DNA of 8,750 nucleotides from Clostridia bacterium (GCA_030535815.1 JAUNRD010000016.1:1-8750); one strand, 5' to 3'; positions 1-8,378 are shown, numbered from the stretch's first letter. A program made the numbers and translations. The notes: generated from the sequence alone by a model not told the origin.

Positions 1-58
1 TCGAACTCCGGACACCTTGATTAAAAGTCAAGTGCTCTGCCAACTGAGCTAATGGATC
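1..58 (-). tRNA. tRNA-Lys (anticodon TTT), 3' part cut by window edge
   Basis: On the minus strand the gene begins at 58 with the acceptor strand GATCCAT. It then shows T8-A9, a D-arm starting GCTC, and an anticodon stem CTTGA/TCAAG enclosing the loop CTTTTAA, so the anticodon is TTT (bases 25-23), reading lysine AAA/AAG. The sequence stops inside the T-arm (GTTCGA). The rest of the T-arm, the acceptor 3' strand and the CCA lie outside the window. It is the last visible gene of a five-tRNA operon, 9 bases downstream of tRNA-Gln. Confidence 0.93.
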
Positions 59-67
59 ATATAAACT

Positions 68-142
68 TGGCTGGGCTGGCTGGACTCGAACCAGCGAATG
101 CCAGAGTCAAAGTCTGGTGCCTTACCACTTGGCGACAGCCCA
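68..142 (-). tRNA. tRNA-Gln (anticodon TTG)
   Basis: On the minus strand the acceptor strands TGGGCTG and CAGCCCA pair fully. The anticodon stem CCAGA/TCTGG encloses the loop CTTTGAC, giving anticodon TTG (bases 110-108), which reads glutamine CAA/CAG. The T-arm contains GGTTCGAGTCC. The discriminator is G (base 71) and the CCA tail is encoded (70-68). A 35-base spacer, the longest in the cluster, separates it from tRNA-His upstream. Confidence 0.95.
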
Positions 143-177
143 GTATAACTCAAGGCAAAACCAATATATAAAAAAAA

Positions 178-254
<77 letters not shown>

Positions 255-266
255 CGTAAAAAAAAT

Positions 267-342
267 GGCGTGCCTGCGGGGACTCGAACCCAGGACCTAC
301 TGCTTAGAAGGCAGTTGCTCTATCCAGCTGAGCTACAGGCAC
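267..342 (-). tRNA. tRNA-Arg (anticodon TCT)
   Basis: The acceptor strands GTGCCTG and CAGGCAC pair perfectly. The D-arm begins GCTC, and the anticodon stem ACTGC/GCAGT encloses the loop CTTCTAA, giving anticodon TCT (bases 308-306), which reads arginine AGA/AGG. The T-arm contains GGTTCGAGTCC, the discriminator is G and the CCA is encoded (269-267). It lies 7 bases downstream of tRNA-Gly in the same transcript. Confidence 0.95.
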
Positions 343-349
343 AAAATAA

Positions 350-423
350 TGGAGCGGGTGATGGGAATCGAACCCACGCGATCAGCTTGGAAGGCTGAGA
401 TTCTACCATTGAACTACACCCGC
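350..423 (-). tRNA. tRNA-Gly (anticodon TCC), first gene of the tRNA operon
   Basis: The acceptor strands GCGGGTG and CACCCGC pair perfectly. The anticodon stem TCAGC/GCTGA encloses the loop CTTCCAA, giving anticodon TCC (bases 391-389), which reads glycine GGA/GGG. The T-arm contains GGTTCGATTCC, the discriminator is T and the CCA is encoded (352-350). It is the promoter-proximal gene, with a leader of about 24 bases from the predicted transcription start. Confidence 0.95.
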
Positions 424-453
424 TTACAGATATTTAATTCAAACGACTTAGCT

Positions 454-482
454 ATTATAGCAAAGCTTTTCGTTTTTGTCAA
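454..482 (-). promoter_or_regulatory. Consensus sigma-70-type promoter of the tRNA operon
   Basis: Read on the minus strand, a perfect -35 box TTGACA (482-477) and a perfect -10 box TATAAT (459-454) are separated by exactly 17 bases. Transcription should start near 447 and run into tRNA-Gly at 423. A full match to both hexamers with optimal spacing is typical of stable-RNA promoters. The discriminator after the -10 box (AGCTAAG) is not GC-rich. Confidence 0.92.
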
Positions 483-506
483 TACTTTTTTTAATTTTTT
501 TATCAA
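483..506 (-). promoter_or_regulatory. A-tract UP element upstream of the tRNA promoter
   Basis: Immediately upstream of the -35 box the minus strand carries two seven-base A-tracts separated by two T residues. This is the composition and position expected of an UP element bound by the RNA polymerase alpha-subunit C-terminal domain at rRNA and tRNA promoters. The A-tracts are seen directly; the binding is inferred. Confidence 0.65.
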
Positions 507-548
507 ATATTTTCTCCGGCACCGTTTTTCATGTGCCGGAGAAAATAT
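507..548 (-). terminator. Perfect 16-bp hairpin after the rhomboid gene; possible terminator without a U-tract
   Basis: The arms at 507-522 and 533-548 are perfect inverted complements of 16 bp (ATATTTTCTCCGGCAC and its reverse complement) around a 10-base loop. The hairpin begins 7 bases after the rhomboid stop codon, so it is well placed to end that transcript and shield the tRNA promoter 25 bases further on. However, the bases after the stem on the minus strand are A-rich (the UP element) rather than a U-run, so it is not a canonical intrinsic terminator. It could instead act as a 3'-end stabiliser. Confidence 0.5.
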
Positions 549-554
549 CCGGTT

Positions 555-1646
555 TTATCCGGCTATACCTTCTGTTTCAACAAAAGCGATAAGACGGCTG
601 AACTCATCATATATATTTTCATCAATCACGGCATAACCTTTTTGATTAAGCGCCATAATCTCATAAAGTTTCTCTTGCACAAAGGCCTTATCCCCTTTTT
701 TTAGTCCGTAAACAGCCTCTGCCAAAACCGCATCCATCAGATATATCGACTCACCTTCAGCAGCAATTTCCTCTGCATATTTTTTAGCAATATCATAATT
801 TCCAAAAGATGCAAAAAAGCGCATATTCACATAGTTTCCATACTGAAGCTCGTTTGCCCCTTCAATCTTCGGTATGCCGTAAAACACACTTCCGACCAAA
901 GCAACAACCAGAATAATTGCCATTAAGCTTCGGGATGTAATAATCCTTTTTCTATGTCTTACCCCGATACACACGCATGTCATCATATAGCCTCCGAACA
1001 TACCTCCGAAATGAGCTATATTATTGATTCCGCCCGTAAAGCTGTAAAGCGTAGTAAGCATTACACAAAACAAAACATTTTTCATCATCATACGGTTCAT
1101 TGCCGTGGGATTTATATAATATATGGCAATAACCGCACCAAGAAGCCCGAATATTGCGCCTGATGCTCCAATCGAAGGATTTCTCATAAAAGCAAATGTC
1201 AGAAGATTCCCCAGCAGACCTCCGGAAAAATATATAAGAAGAAACTTTATCTTGCCTACTGCAGGCTCAAGCATCATTCCGTAAATATACAATGCATAAC
1301 AGTTTGATAAAAGATGGAACAAATCCTCATGGGTAAATATCGAAGTGATAACTCTGTAAATCTGTCCCGAAGCCACCGCACCCCTGTGCATTGACAAAAG
1401 AGCTGTAAAATCACTGCCTCTTAAATTGAGAAGGCTTATCACTAAGAATATAACAACATTTACCGCTATAAGCGTAAGAGTAACCCTCGGCTTAACATAT
1501 GAATACTTCACGCCGGAACGGACATATTTTTCTGCTTCATAGGGATTCTTTTGCTCTTTTTCCGCATCAGATGCATCGTGTCCGCATATAGGGCAGATGT
1601 CGCAGTTATCAGAAAGACATTGCCCGCAGGATGAACAGTATTTCAC
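555..1646 (-). CDS. Rhomboid family intramembrane serine protease with N-terminal zinc ribbon
   Basis: This 363-residue protein should cleave transmembrane substrates within the membrane. The N-terminus has paired cysteines (C4-x2-C7 and C18-x2-C21) forming a probable cytoplasmic zinc ribbon. A first hydrophobic segment spans about 55-75. The rhomboid core follows, with the H111/N115 motif (HLLSN), the catalytic serine S162 in GASG and the catalytic histidine H212 in AHFGG, all in hydrophobic helices. A last hydrophobic segment lies at about 240-258. The C-terminal 100 residues look soluble and helical, perhaps TPR-like. The start is GTG, not ATG: it overlaps the preceding stop codon as GTGA, and a GGAGGA ribosome binding site sits 9 bases before it inside the upstream gene, so translation is probably coupled. 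It is the last gene of its operon. The protease family is clear; the substrate is unknown. Confidence 0.93.
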   Translation of the reverse strand: MKYCSSCGQCLSDNCDICPICGHDASDAEKEQKNPYEAEKYVRSGVKYSYVKPRVTLTLIAVNVVIFLVISLLNLRGSDFTALLSMHRGAVASGQIYRVITSIFTHEDLFHLLSNCYALYIYGMMLEPAVGKIKFLLIYFSGGLLGNLLTFAFMRNPSIGASGAIFGLLGAVIAIYYINPTAMNRMMMKNVLFCVMLTTLYSFTGGINNIAHFGGMFGGYMMTCVCIGVRHRKRIITSRSLMAIILVVALVGSVFYGIPKIEGANELQYGNYVNMRFFASFGNYDIAKKYAEEIAAEGESIYLMDAVLAEAVYGLKKGDKAFVQEKLYEIMALNQKGYAVIDENIYDEFSRLIAFVETEGIAG

Positions 1647-2857
1647 TTGCTTTCTCCTCCCTCTTCTTTACCGTCATCGTTATTTTCAGAAGCTTTACTC
1701 TTGTGTGAAAGGAAAAACCAGTCAAAAAGTCCCACTTCATAAAACTTATAGAGAAGCGTCGCTACAACAGGCATAACGAGCATACCGATAAATCCGTAAA
1801 ATTTATATCCCACCCAAATCGAAACCAGCGTAGCAAGCGCTCCGATTCCGATGGATTCGCCCAACACTTTAGGCTGTATTATGTTTCTCACAGAAAGACA
1901 GATAAGGTAAAGCACAAGCATTCCTATAGTTATAAAAATGCTTCCGCCTGCAAGAAGATTTATAAGTGACCACGGTATAAGCACCGTTCCAACCCCAAGG
2001 ATGGGAAGCAGATCCACAACAGCCACAATTATGGAAAGCAGCGCCGCATTCCTTATTCCCATTACCAGAAAACCGATAAAAAGCAATATCGCCGTGATGA
2101 AGGTAAGAATCATCTGTGCCTTAAGTGTGCCCAGAAGCGCTCCGAAGCATTCGGTTTTCACAAGATGCATCTTCGCTCTGAATTCTTCCGACAAATTATT
2201 CTGATACCAGAGGGCGCGTCTTCCCTTGCCACTGGTAAAGAAATATGTGGAAAGCATAACCATAACAATAAAAATTATAGCCTCGGGTAAGCTTTTAACA
2301 ACAGAAAGAGTTCCGGTTGCCACATTTCCTGCGAAAGGCTTCAAGAGGTTCGTAATCTGCGCTATAAGTTCCGATCCAAGCTTATCGAAGTCCCTGCCCA
2401 CATCATAGCTTCCGGGGGCATTGGGACTGTTGATTTTCAACATTTCCATAAAGTCAAAGGGAAGACTGTCTGACCAGCGCACAAGTCCCTTATATGCAGA
2501 GTTGAAATATTCTGTTGCCGCGTTTATAATAGATTCCCAGTTTTCAATTATATATCCGGAGGCATCGGATACCAAAGATATAATCATAACAATCAGAAGC
2601 GACAGCAATGTAAGCAAAAGAAGTACAGTAAATACAGCACTTATCCTATAGGATACATGCAGCTTCTTTTTAAGAAATTTAACCATGGGTGACGCCACCA
2701 GCGAAACTATCCATCCTATAACAAAAGGCATGAACAGCACTATAAGATAAGGCAGTACTCTGAAAGCCAGAAGTACAACCGCTATCAGAAGCAGCATCAG
2801 AAAATATCTTGAGTATTTTTTATGAAACTCGTTCAGTCTTTCGAAAAATTCTTCCAT
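1643..2857 (-). CDS. AI-2E family transporter / sporulation protein YtvI-like integral membrane protein
   Basis: This 404-residue membrane protein belongs to the AI-2E transporter (formerly DUF20) family, whose members are proposed transporters. The closest style I recognise is the YtvI sporulation subgroup. Hydrophobic segments lie at about 17-35, 36-58, 72-97, 184-207, 245-268, 270-300, 305-325 and 338-370. A soluble loop spans roughly 98-180 after the third segment, the family's usual pattern. Conserved-looking stretches are DLLPILGVG (282-290) and IIQPKVLG (326-333). The C-terminal tail is charged and polar (385-404). The start is ATG at 2857 with AAGGAG seven bases upstream. It lies 16 bases after the phosphoglycerate-mutase-like gene and overlaps the rhomboid start by 4 bases. 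The family is confident; substrate, and whether it acts in sporulation, are not shown by the sequence. Confidence 0.85.
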   Translation of the reverse strand: MEEFFERLNEFHKKYSRYFLMLLLIAVVLLAFRVLPYLIVLFMPFVIGWIVSLVASPMVKFLKKKLHVSYRISAVFTVLLLLTLLSLLIVMIISLVSDASGYIIENWESIINAATEYFNSAYKGLVRWSDSLPFDFMEMLKINSPNAPGSYDVGRDFDKLGSELIAQITNLLKPFAGNVATGTLSVVKSLPEAIIFIVMVMLSTYFFTSGKGRRALWYQNNLSEEFRAKMHLVKTECFGALLGTLKAQMILTFITAILLFIGFLVMGIRNAALLSIIVAVVDLLPILGVGTVLIPWSLINLLAGGSIFITIGMLVLYLICLSVRNIIQPKVLGESIGIGALATLVSIWVGYKFYGFIGMLVMPVVATLLYKFYEVGLFDWFFLSHKSKASENNDDGKEEGGESK

Positions 2858-2873
2858 CTGATTTCTCCTTCAT

Positions 2874-4073
2874 TCATGAAAGCAGTTTTGCCATTATTTC
2901 AAAACCGTCCTCCACGAATTCTCCGTGTTTTGTCGCCTCTTCCTCCGAAAAAGCATCAGCGCCATTACCAAAATCCTTTCCGGATTCAAATATTACTGCA
3001 GGGACAGGATCGGATACATGGGTTTTAATAGACACCGGCGTAGGATGATCAGGCATAACCAGGAATCTGTATTCTTCCCCTGCTTCTTCCATCGCACATC
3101 TTATCGGAGCAATAATTTTCTCGTCAATAAGGCTTACTGCACGTATTTTCCCCGGAAGATCTCCTTGATGGCCGCACTCATCAGGTCCTTCAAGATGTAT
3201 GTATATAAGATCGTTTCCGTCTTTCAAGGCTTTTATTGCCGCCTTTGCTTTACCGTCATAATTGGTATGAACCGTTCCGGTTATTCCTTCTACCGGATAA
3301 ACTGTCATATCGGCACAGGCTGCTATTCCCTTTATTAAGTCAACTGCGGAAATTACCGCACCTTTTTTTCCGTAAATATCATAAAACTTAGAAAGCGCAG
3401 GGCGTGTTCCCTCTCCCCATATCCAGAGAGATGTGGCAGGATTTTTTCCCTCAGCTATTCTCTTTTTATTTACCGGATGGTCACGTAAAAGCATTTCACT
3501 CTTTTTCATTATATCAAGAATAACGCTGTTGTCGGGAAGATATTCTCTAACCACTCTGTCCGATATATCATGAGGAGGAGTCAGGGTAAATTTACGTTCA
3601 TCTGTTTCCCAGCGCATAATATGACGGTAGCTTGTACCGGCAAAAAATCTTATCTTATCGGTTTTTAACTGTTCGTCTATATATGAAATCAGCTCTGCTG
3701 CCTCGCTTGAAGAAATTTCTCCCGCGCTGTAGTCAAGCATCGTTTTTTCTTCATAGTTTTCTTCAGAAGAAAGCGTAACAAGATTTGCCCTGAAGCACAT
3801 ATCAGAATCCGTAAGCTTGACTCCTACACTTGCCGCCTCTAAAGGAGAACGTCCGGTATAGCATTCTTTCGGAGAAAAACCCATTACCGAAAGATTTGCA
3901 ACATCGCTTCCCGGCTTGAATCCGTCAGGCACAGTCTTAACCTTAAATAGTCTTCCGCGTCTTGCAAATTCATCCATGTTAGGGGTATTAGCCTCTTCAT
4001 ACACCGTCTTTCCCGAAAGTGCATCAATTTTATAGTCAGCCGCACCATCTGTCAATACCACAATGTATTTCAT
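2874..4073 (-). CDS. apgM: Cofactor-independent phosphoglycerate mutase family protein (ApgM-like)
   Basis: This 399-residue cytoplasmic enzyme of the alkaline-phosphatase superfamily is predicted to interconvert 3- and 2-phosphoglycerate with metal ions and a phosphoserine intermediate. Visible landmarks are D9 in TDGAAD, the probable catalytic serine S56 in GSDVANL, the WIWGEG motif near 217-222, and metal-ligand candidates D298 and H302 (EGPDECGHQGD), D342 and H343 (MPDH) and H352. I place the start at 4073: AAGGA lies 9 bases upstream, and the family begins MKYI. The alternative ATG at 4082 would touch the Shine-Dalgarno sequence and add three residues (MRI). Some relatives have been proposed to act as homoserine kinases; no threonine-pathway gene is nearby to support that here. 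It is the first gene of a minus-strand operon with the YtvI-like and rhomboid genes. Confidence 0.9.
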   Translation of the reverse strand: MKYIVVLTDGAADYKIDALSGKTVYEEANTPNMDEFARRGRLFKVKTVPDGFKPGSDVANLSVMGFSPKECYTGRSPLEAASVGVKLTDSDMCFRANLVTLSSEENYEEKTMLDYSAGEISSSEAAELISYIDEQLKTDKIRFFAGTSYRHIMRWETDERKFTLTPPHDISDRVVREYLPDNSVILDIMKKSEMLLRDHPVNKKRIAEGKNPATSLWIWGEGTRPALSKFYDIYGKKGAVISAVDLIKGIAACADMTVYPVEGITGTVHTNYDGKAKAAIKALKDGNDLIYIHLEGPDECGHQGDLPGKIRAVSLIDEKIIAPIRCAMEEAGEEYRFLVMPDHPTPVSIKTHVSDPVPAVIFESGKDFGNGADAFSEEEATKHGEFVEDGFEIMAKLLS

Positions 4074-4132
4074 TATTCTCATTCCTTATCTTAAATCGTC
4101 TTAATACCGGATAAATACACCGATTCATGATA

Positions 4133-4161
4133 ATTATACACCAAAACCGTTTAAAGTACAA
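4133..4161 (-). promoter_or_regulatory. Probable promoter of the apgM-ytvI-like-rhomboid operon
   Basis: On the minus strand a perfect -10 box TATAAT (4138-4133) lies 17 bases after a weak -35 candidate TTGTAC (4161-4156). The transcript would start near 4126, leaving a leader of about 50 bases before the start codon at 4073. The -10 box is convincing; the -35 matches the consensus only in its first three bases. Confidence 0.55.
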
Positions 4162-4176
4162 TAACAAACTTATTAA

Positions 4177-4212
4177 TATATTGTAAAATTTTTCTTCTTT
4201 TATATTGTAAAA
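4177..4212. repeat. 12-bp direct repeat, two copies, upstream of secA
   Basis: The word TATATTGTAAAA occurs at 4177-4188 and again at 4201-4212, with starts exactly 24 bases apart. The second copy contains the predicted secA -35 box. It may be a duplicated regulator half-site, a tandem -35 region or chance in AT-rich DNA. Confidence 0.55.
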
Positions 4213-4233
4213 CCCATTATTTTGTGCTATACT
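4205..4233 (+). promoter_or_regulatory. Predicted secA promoter with extended -10
   Basis: The -35 candidate TTGTAA (4205-4210) and the -10 box TATACT (4228-4233) are 17 bases apart. TG at 4225-4226 one base before the -10 box gives an extended -10 (TGCTATACT). Transcription would begin near 4240, leaving a leader of about 35 bases that contains AAAGGA at 4258-4263, 12 bases before the secA ATG. A second TATAAT at 4241-4246 has no obvious -35 partner. Confidence 0.65.
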
Positions 4234-4275
4234 AATATATTATAATGTAATTTTATGAAAGGAACACTTTAAAAT

Positions 4276-6990
<2,715 letters not shown>

Positions 6991-6999
<9 letters not shown>

Positions 7000-7022
7000 A
7001 TTCAATAAAGAATTTATTTGTT
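6991..7022 (+). other. Perfect 13-bp AT-rich hairpin containing the secA stop codon
   Basis: The arms AACAAATAAATTC (6991-7003) and GAATTTATTTGTT (7010-7022) are perfect inverted complements around the six-base loop AATAAA. The last two secA codons and the TAA stop form the left arm. It has almost no GC and is not followed by a U-run, so it is a poor intrinsic terminator. It may mark the 3' end of the secA transcript or be the edge of the repeat-rich block that follows. Confidence 0.6.
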
Positions 7023-7040
7023 GAAAATTGTGCGAGCGTT

Positions 7041-7087
7041 GCCGACGTAGTCGAGTTTTACGGAGTATTTACTCGACGTAAGTCGGC
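7041..7087 (+). repeat. Long interrupted palindrome in the secA-prfB spacer
   Basis: The outer stem GCCGAC (7041-7046) pairs with GTCGGC (7082-7087), and the inner stem GTCGAGT (7050-7056) pairs with ACTCGAC (7071-7077). Between them is a small internal loop of 3 against 4 bases, and the apical loop is 14 bases. This gives 13 GC-rich pairs on either strand. It directly abuts the first copy of the 36-bp repeat, so the two may be parts of one composite element. Confidence 0.65.
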
Positions 7088-7123
7088 TGCAAAACGCGAA
7101 CAGCGTTTTAGCGAGTGCAATAC
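7088..7123 (+). repeat. Short palindromic repeat, copy 1 (36 bp)
   Basis: This copy is identical over 36 bases to the one at 7174-7209. Its core is the hairpin AAAACGC-GAACA-GCGTTTT, followed by the tail AGCGAGTGCAATAC. The tail contains AGTGCAA (7114-7120), which can pair with TTGCACT (7159-7165) across copy 2. It is intergenic and resembles REP-like interspersed repeats in size and form. Confidence 0.85.
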
Positions 7124-7127
7124 AAAC

Positions 7128-7149
7128 TGCAAAACGCAAACAGCGTTTT
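7128..7149 (+). repeat. Short palindromic repeat, copy 2 (diverged tail)
   Basis: The first 22 bases match copies 1 and 3 with a single change (G to A at 7138, in the loop region). The hairpin is CAAAACGC-AAACA-GCGTTTTG, one base pair longer than in the other copies. After 7149 the sequence departs from the repeat tail and instead reads through to TTGCACT, the complement of the copy 1 tail. Confidence 0.8.
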
Positions 7150-7173
7150 GTACGCCACTTGCACTTTAAGCAA

Positions 7174-7209
7174 TGCAAAACGCGAACAGCGTTTTAGCGA
7201 GTGCAATAC
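7174..7209 (+). repeat. Short palindromic repeat, copy 3 (36 bp)
   Basis: This is an exact copy of 7088-7123, with the same AAAACGC/GCGTTTT hairpin and AGCGAGTGCAATAC tail. It ends one base before the TATAAT-like box upstream of prfB, so the repeat supplies whatever sequence lies at the -35 position there. Confidence 0.85.
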
Positions 7210-7210
7210 C

Positions 7211-7216
7211 TATAAT
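7211..7216 (+). promoter_or_regulatory. Possible -10 box upstream of prfB
   Basis: A perfect TATAAT stands 30 bases before the prfB start codon. No recognisable -35 box lies 16-18 bases upstream: that stretch is the palindromic repeat, with AGCGTT at the 17-base spacing. There is also no TG extension. It may be a weak promoter, or prfB may depend on readthrough from secA. Confidence 0.35.
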
Positions 7217-7246
7217 AAATTAAATTTCCTAAAAAGGAGAATAACC

Positions 7247-8359
7247 ATGCTTGAATTTGACGAATACAGATTAAACCTTGCCAGGAAGGAAGAGCCTCTG
7301 GCACAGTTGAATCAGTCCATGAACATACCGGGACTTGAAACACAGATTGAGGAAAAGGAAAAGCTTACCTTAGATCCCGACTTTTATAACGACACAAAGG
7401 AATCCCAGAAAATATTGAAGGAAATAAACCTTCTCAAAAGCAAGGTAGCAAAGTATAAAAGTGTTTATGCTACCTGGGAAGACCTTACCGCACTTTGCGA
7501 GCTTGGTGACGAGATGGAGGACTTATCCGTCCTTGAGGAGCTTGCAGCAGGAATTGAGGCTTTCGAAAAATCCCTTGAGGATTTGCGCCTTGAAACCCTC
7601 CTCTCCGGTCCCTATGACAGAAACAATGCACTTATGACAATCCACGCAGGTGCCGGCGGAACAGAAGCTCACGACTGGGCTGAAATGCTCCTTCGTATGT
7701 ATGAGCACTGGGCTGAGCGTAAAGGCTTCACCGTAAAGCTTCTTGACTGCCTTGACGGAGAAGAAGCAGGCGTAAAGAGCGCAACTCTTTCCATTGAAGG
7801 CGAAAATGCCTACGGCTATGCCAAGGCAGAAAACGGAGTTCACCGTTTGGTTCGTATCTCCCCCTTCGACTCTGCAAGCCGCCGTCATACCTCCTTCGCA
7901 TCCTGCGAAGTAATCCCCGAAATTGACGAGGACTTAAACGTAGAAATCAATCCCGACGACTTAAGGGTTGATACCTACCGTTCCAGCGGTGCGGGAGGTC
8001 AGCACGTTAACAAGACGGAATCCGCAATAAGAATAACTCACATTCCCACCGGCATCGTTGTTTCCTGTCAGAACGAGCGAAGCCAGATTCAGAACAGGGA
8101 AACAGCCATGAAAATGCTTAAATCCAAGCTTGTTGAAATTGCGGAGCGTGAGCATTATGAAAAAATTTCCGACATCAAAGGCGTTCAGAAGGACAATGCC
8201 TGGGGAAGCCAGATACGTTCCTACGTATTCTGCCCCTACACAATGGTAAAGGACCACAGAACAAACTTTGAAGTTGGTAACATTGATGCCGTAATGGACG
8301 GAGAAATTGACGGCTTCATCAACGAGTACTTAAAGGCAGCAAACCTCGGCACACTGTAA
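7247..8359 (+). CDS. prfB: Peptide chain release factor 2 (RF2), continuous reading frame without programmed frameshift
   Basis: RF2 recognises UAA and UGA stop codons in the ribosomal A site and triggers peptide release. The 370-residue length is normal. It has the N-terminal helical domain, the stop-codon recognition tripeptide SPF (205-207) that separates RF2 from RF1 (PxT), and the catalytic GGQ (250-252) within SGAGGQHVNKTESA. The ATG at 7247 is chosen because AAGGAG (7234-7239) sits seven bases upstream and residues before it would be translated from intergenic repeats. The same frame stays open upstream to 7115, so automated calls could wrongly add 44 residues. The usual in-frame UGA of the CTTTGA frameshift site is missing: the matching place reads GGA CTT GAA (codons 29-31). 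A Nudix gene follows 19 bases downstream. Confidence 0.97.
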   Translation: MLEFDEYRLNLARKEEPLAQLNQSMNIPGLETQIEEKEKLTLDPDFYNDTKESQKILKEINLLKSKVAKYKSVYATWEDLTALCELGDEMEDLSVLEELAAGIEAFEKSLEDLRLETLLSGPYDRNNALMTIHAGAGGTEAHDWAEMLLRMYEHWAERKGFTVKLLDCLDGEEAGVKSATLSIEGENAYGYAKAENGVHRLVRISPFDSASRRHTSFASCEVIPEIDEDLNVEINPDDLRVDTYRSSGAGGQHVNKTESAIRITHIPTGIVVSCQNERSQIQNRETAMKMLKSKLVEIAEREHYEKISDIKGVQKDNAWGSQIRSYVFCPYTMVKDHRTNFEVGNIDAVMDGEIDGFINEYLKAANLGTL

Positions 8360-8378
8360 GAGAAAGGAGGCTCTCCGT

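Noticed and set aside
2809..3338. Plus-strand reading frames opposite the phosphoglycerate-mutase-like gene
   Set aside because: They lie antisense to a gene with clear family motifs and have no recognisable domain or ribosome binding site.
4241..4246. Second TATAAT upstream of secA as the main -10 box
   Set aside because: No -35-like hexamer lies 16-18 bases upstream of it (the bases there are within ATTTTGTGC), whereas TATACT at 4228 has both a TG extension and a correctly spaced TTGTAA.
4083..4275. A riboswitch or T-box leader in the divergent intergenic region
   Set aside because: The leaders predicted from the promoters are only about 35-50 bases, and no conserved T-box or riboswitch core or terminator/antiterminator pair is visible.
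7088..7209. Repeats with starts 40 and 46 bases apart and a 36-bp unit, which superficially suggests a CRISPR array
   Set aside because: Only two full copies exist, the middle copy keeps just 22 bases, the gaps would be only a few bases long beside full repeats, and no cas gene is present. The palindromic form fits an interspersed hairpin repeat better.
7115..7246. Upstream start for prfB adding 44 residues
   Set aside because: The added residues are translated from the palindromic repeats and do not resemble RF2. The ATG at 7247 has an optimally spaced AAGGAG and gives the normal family length.
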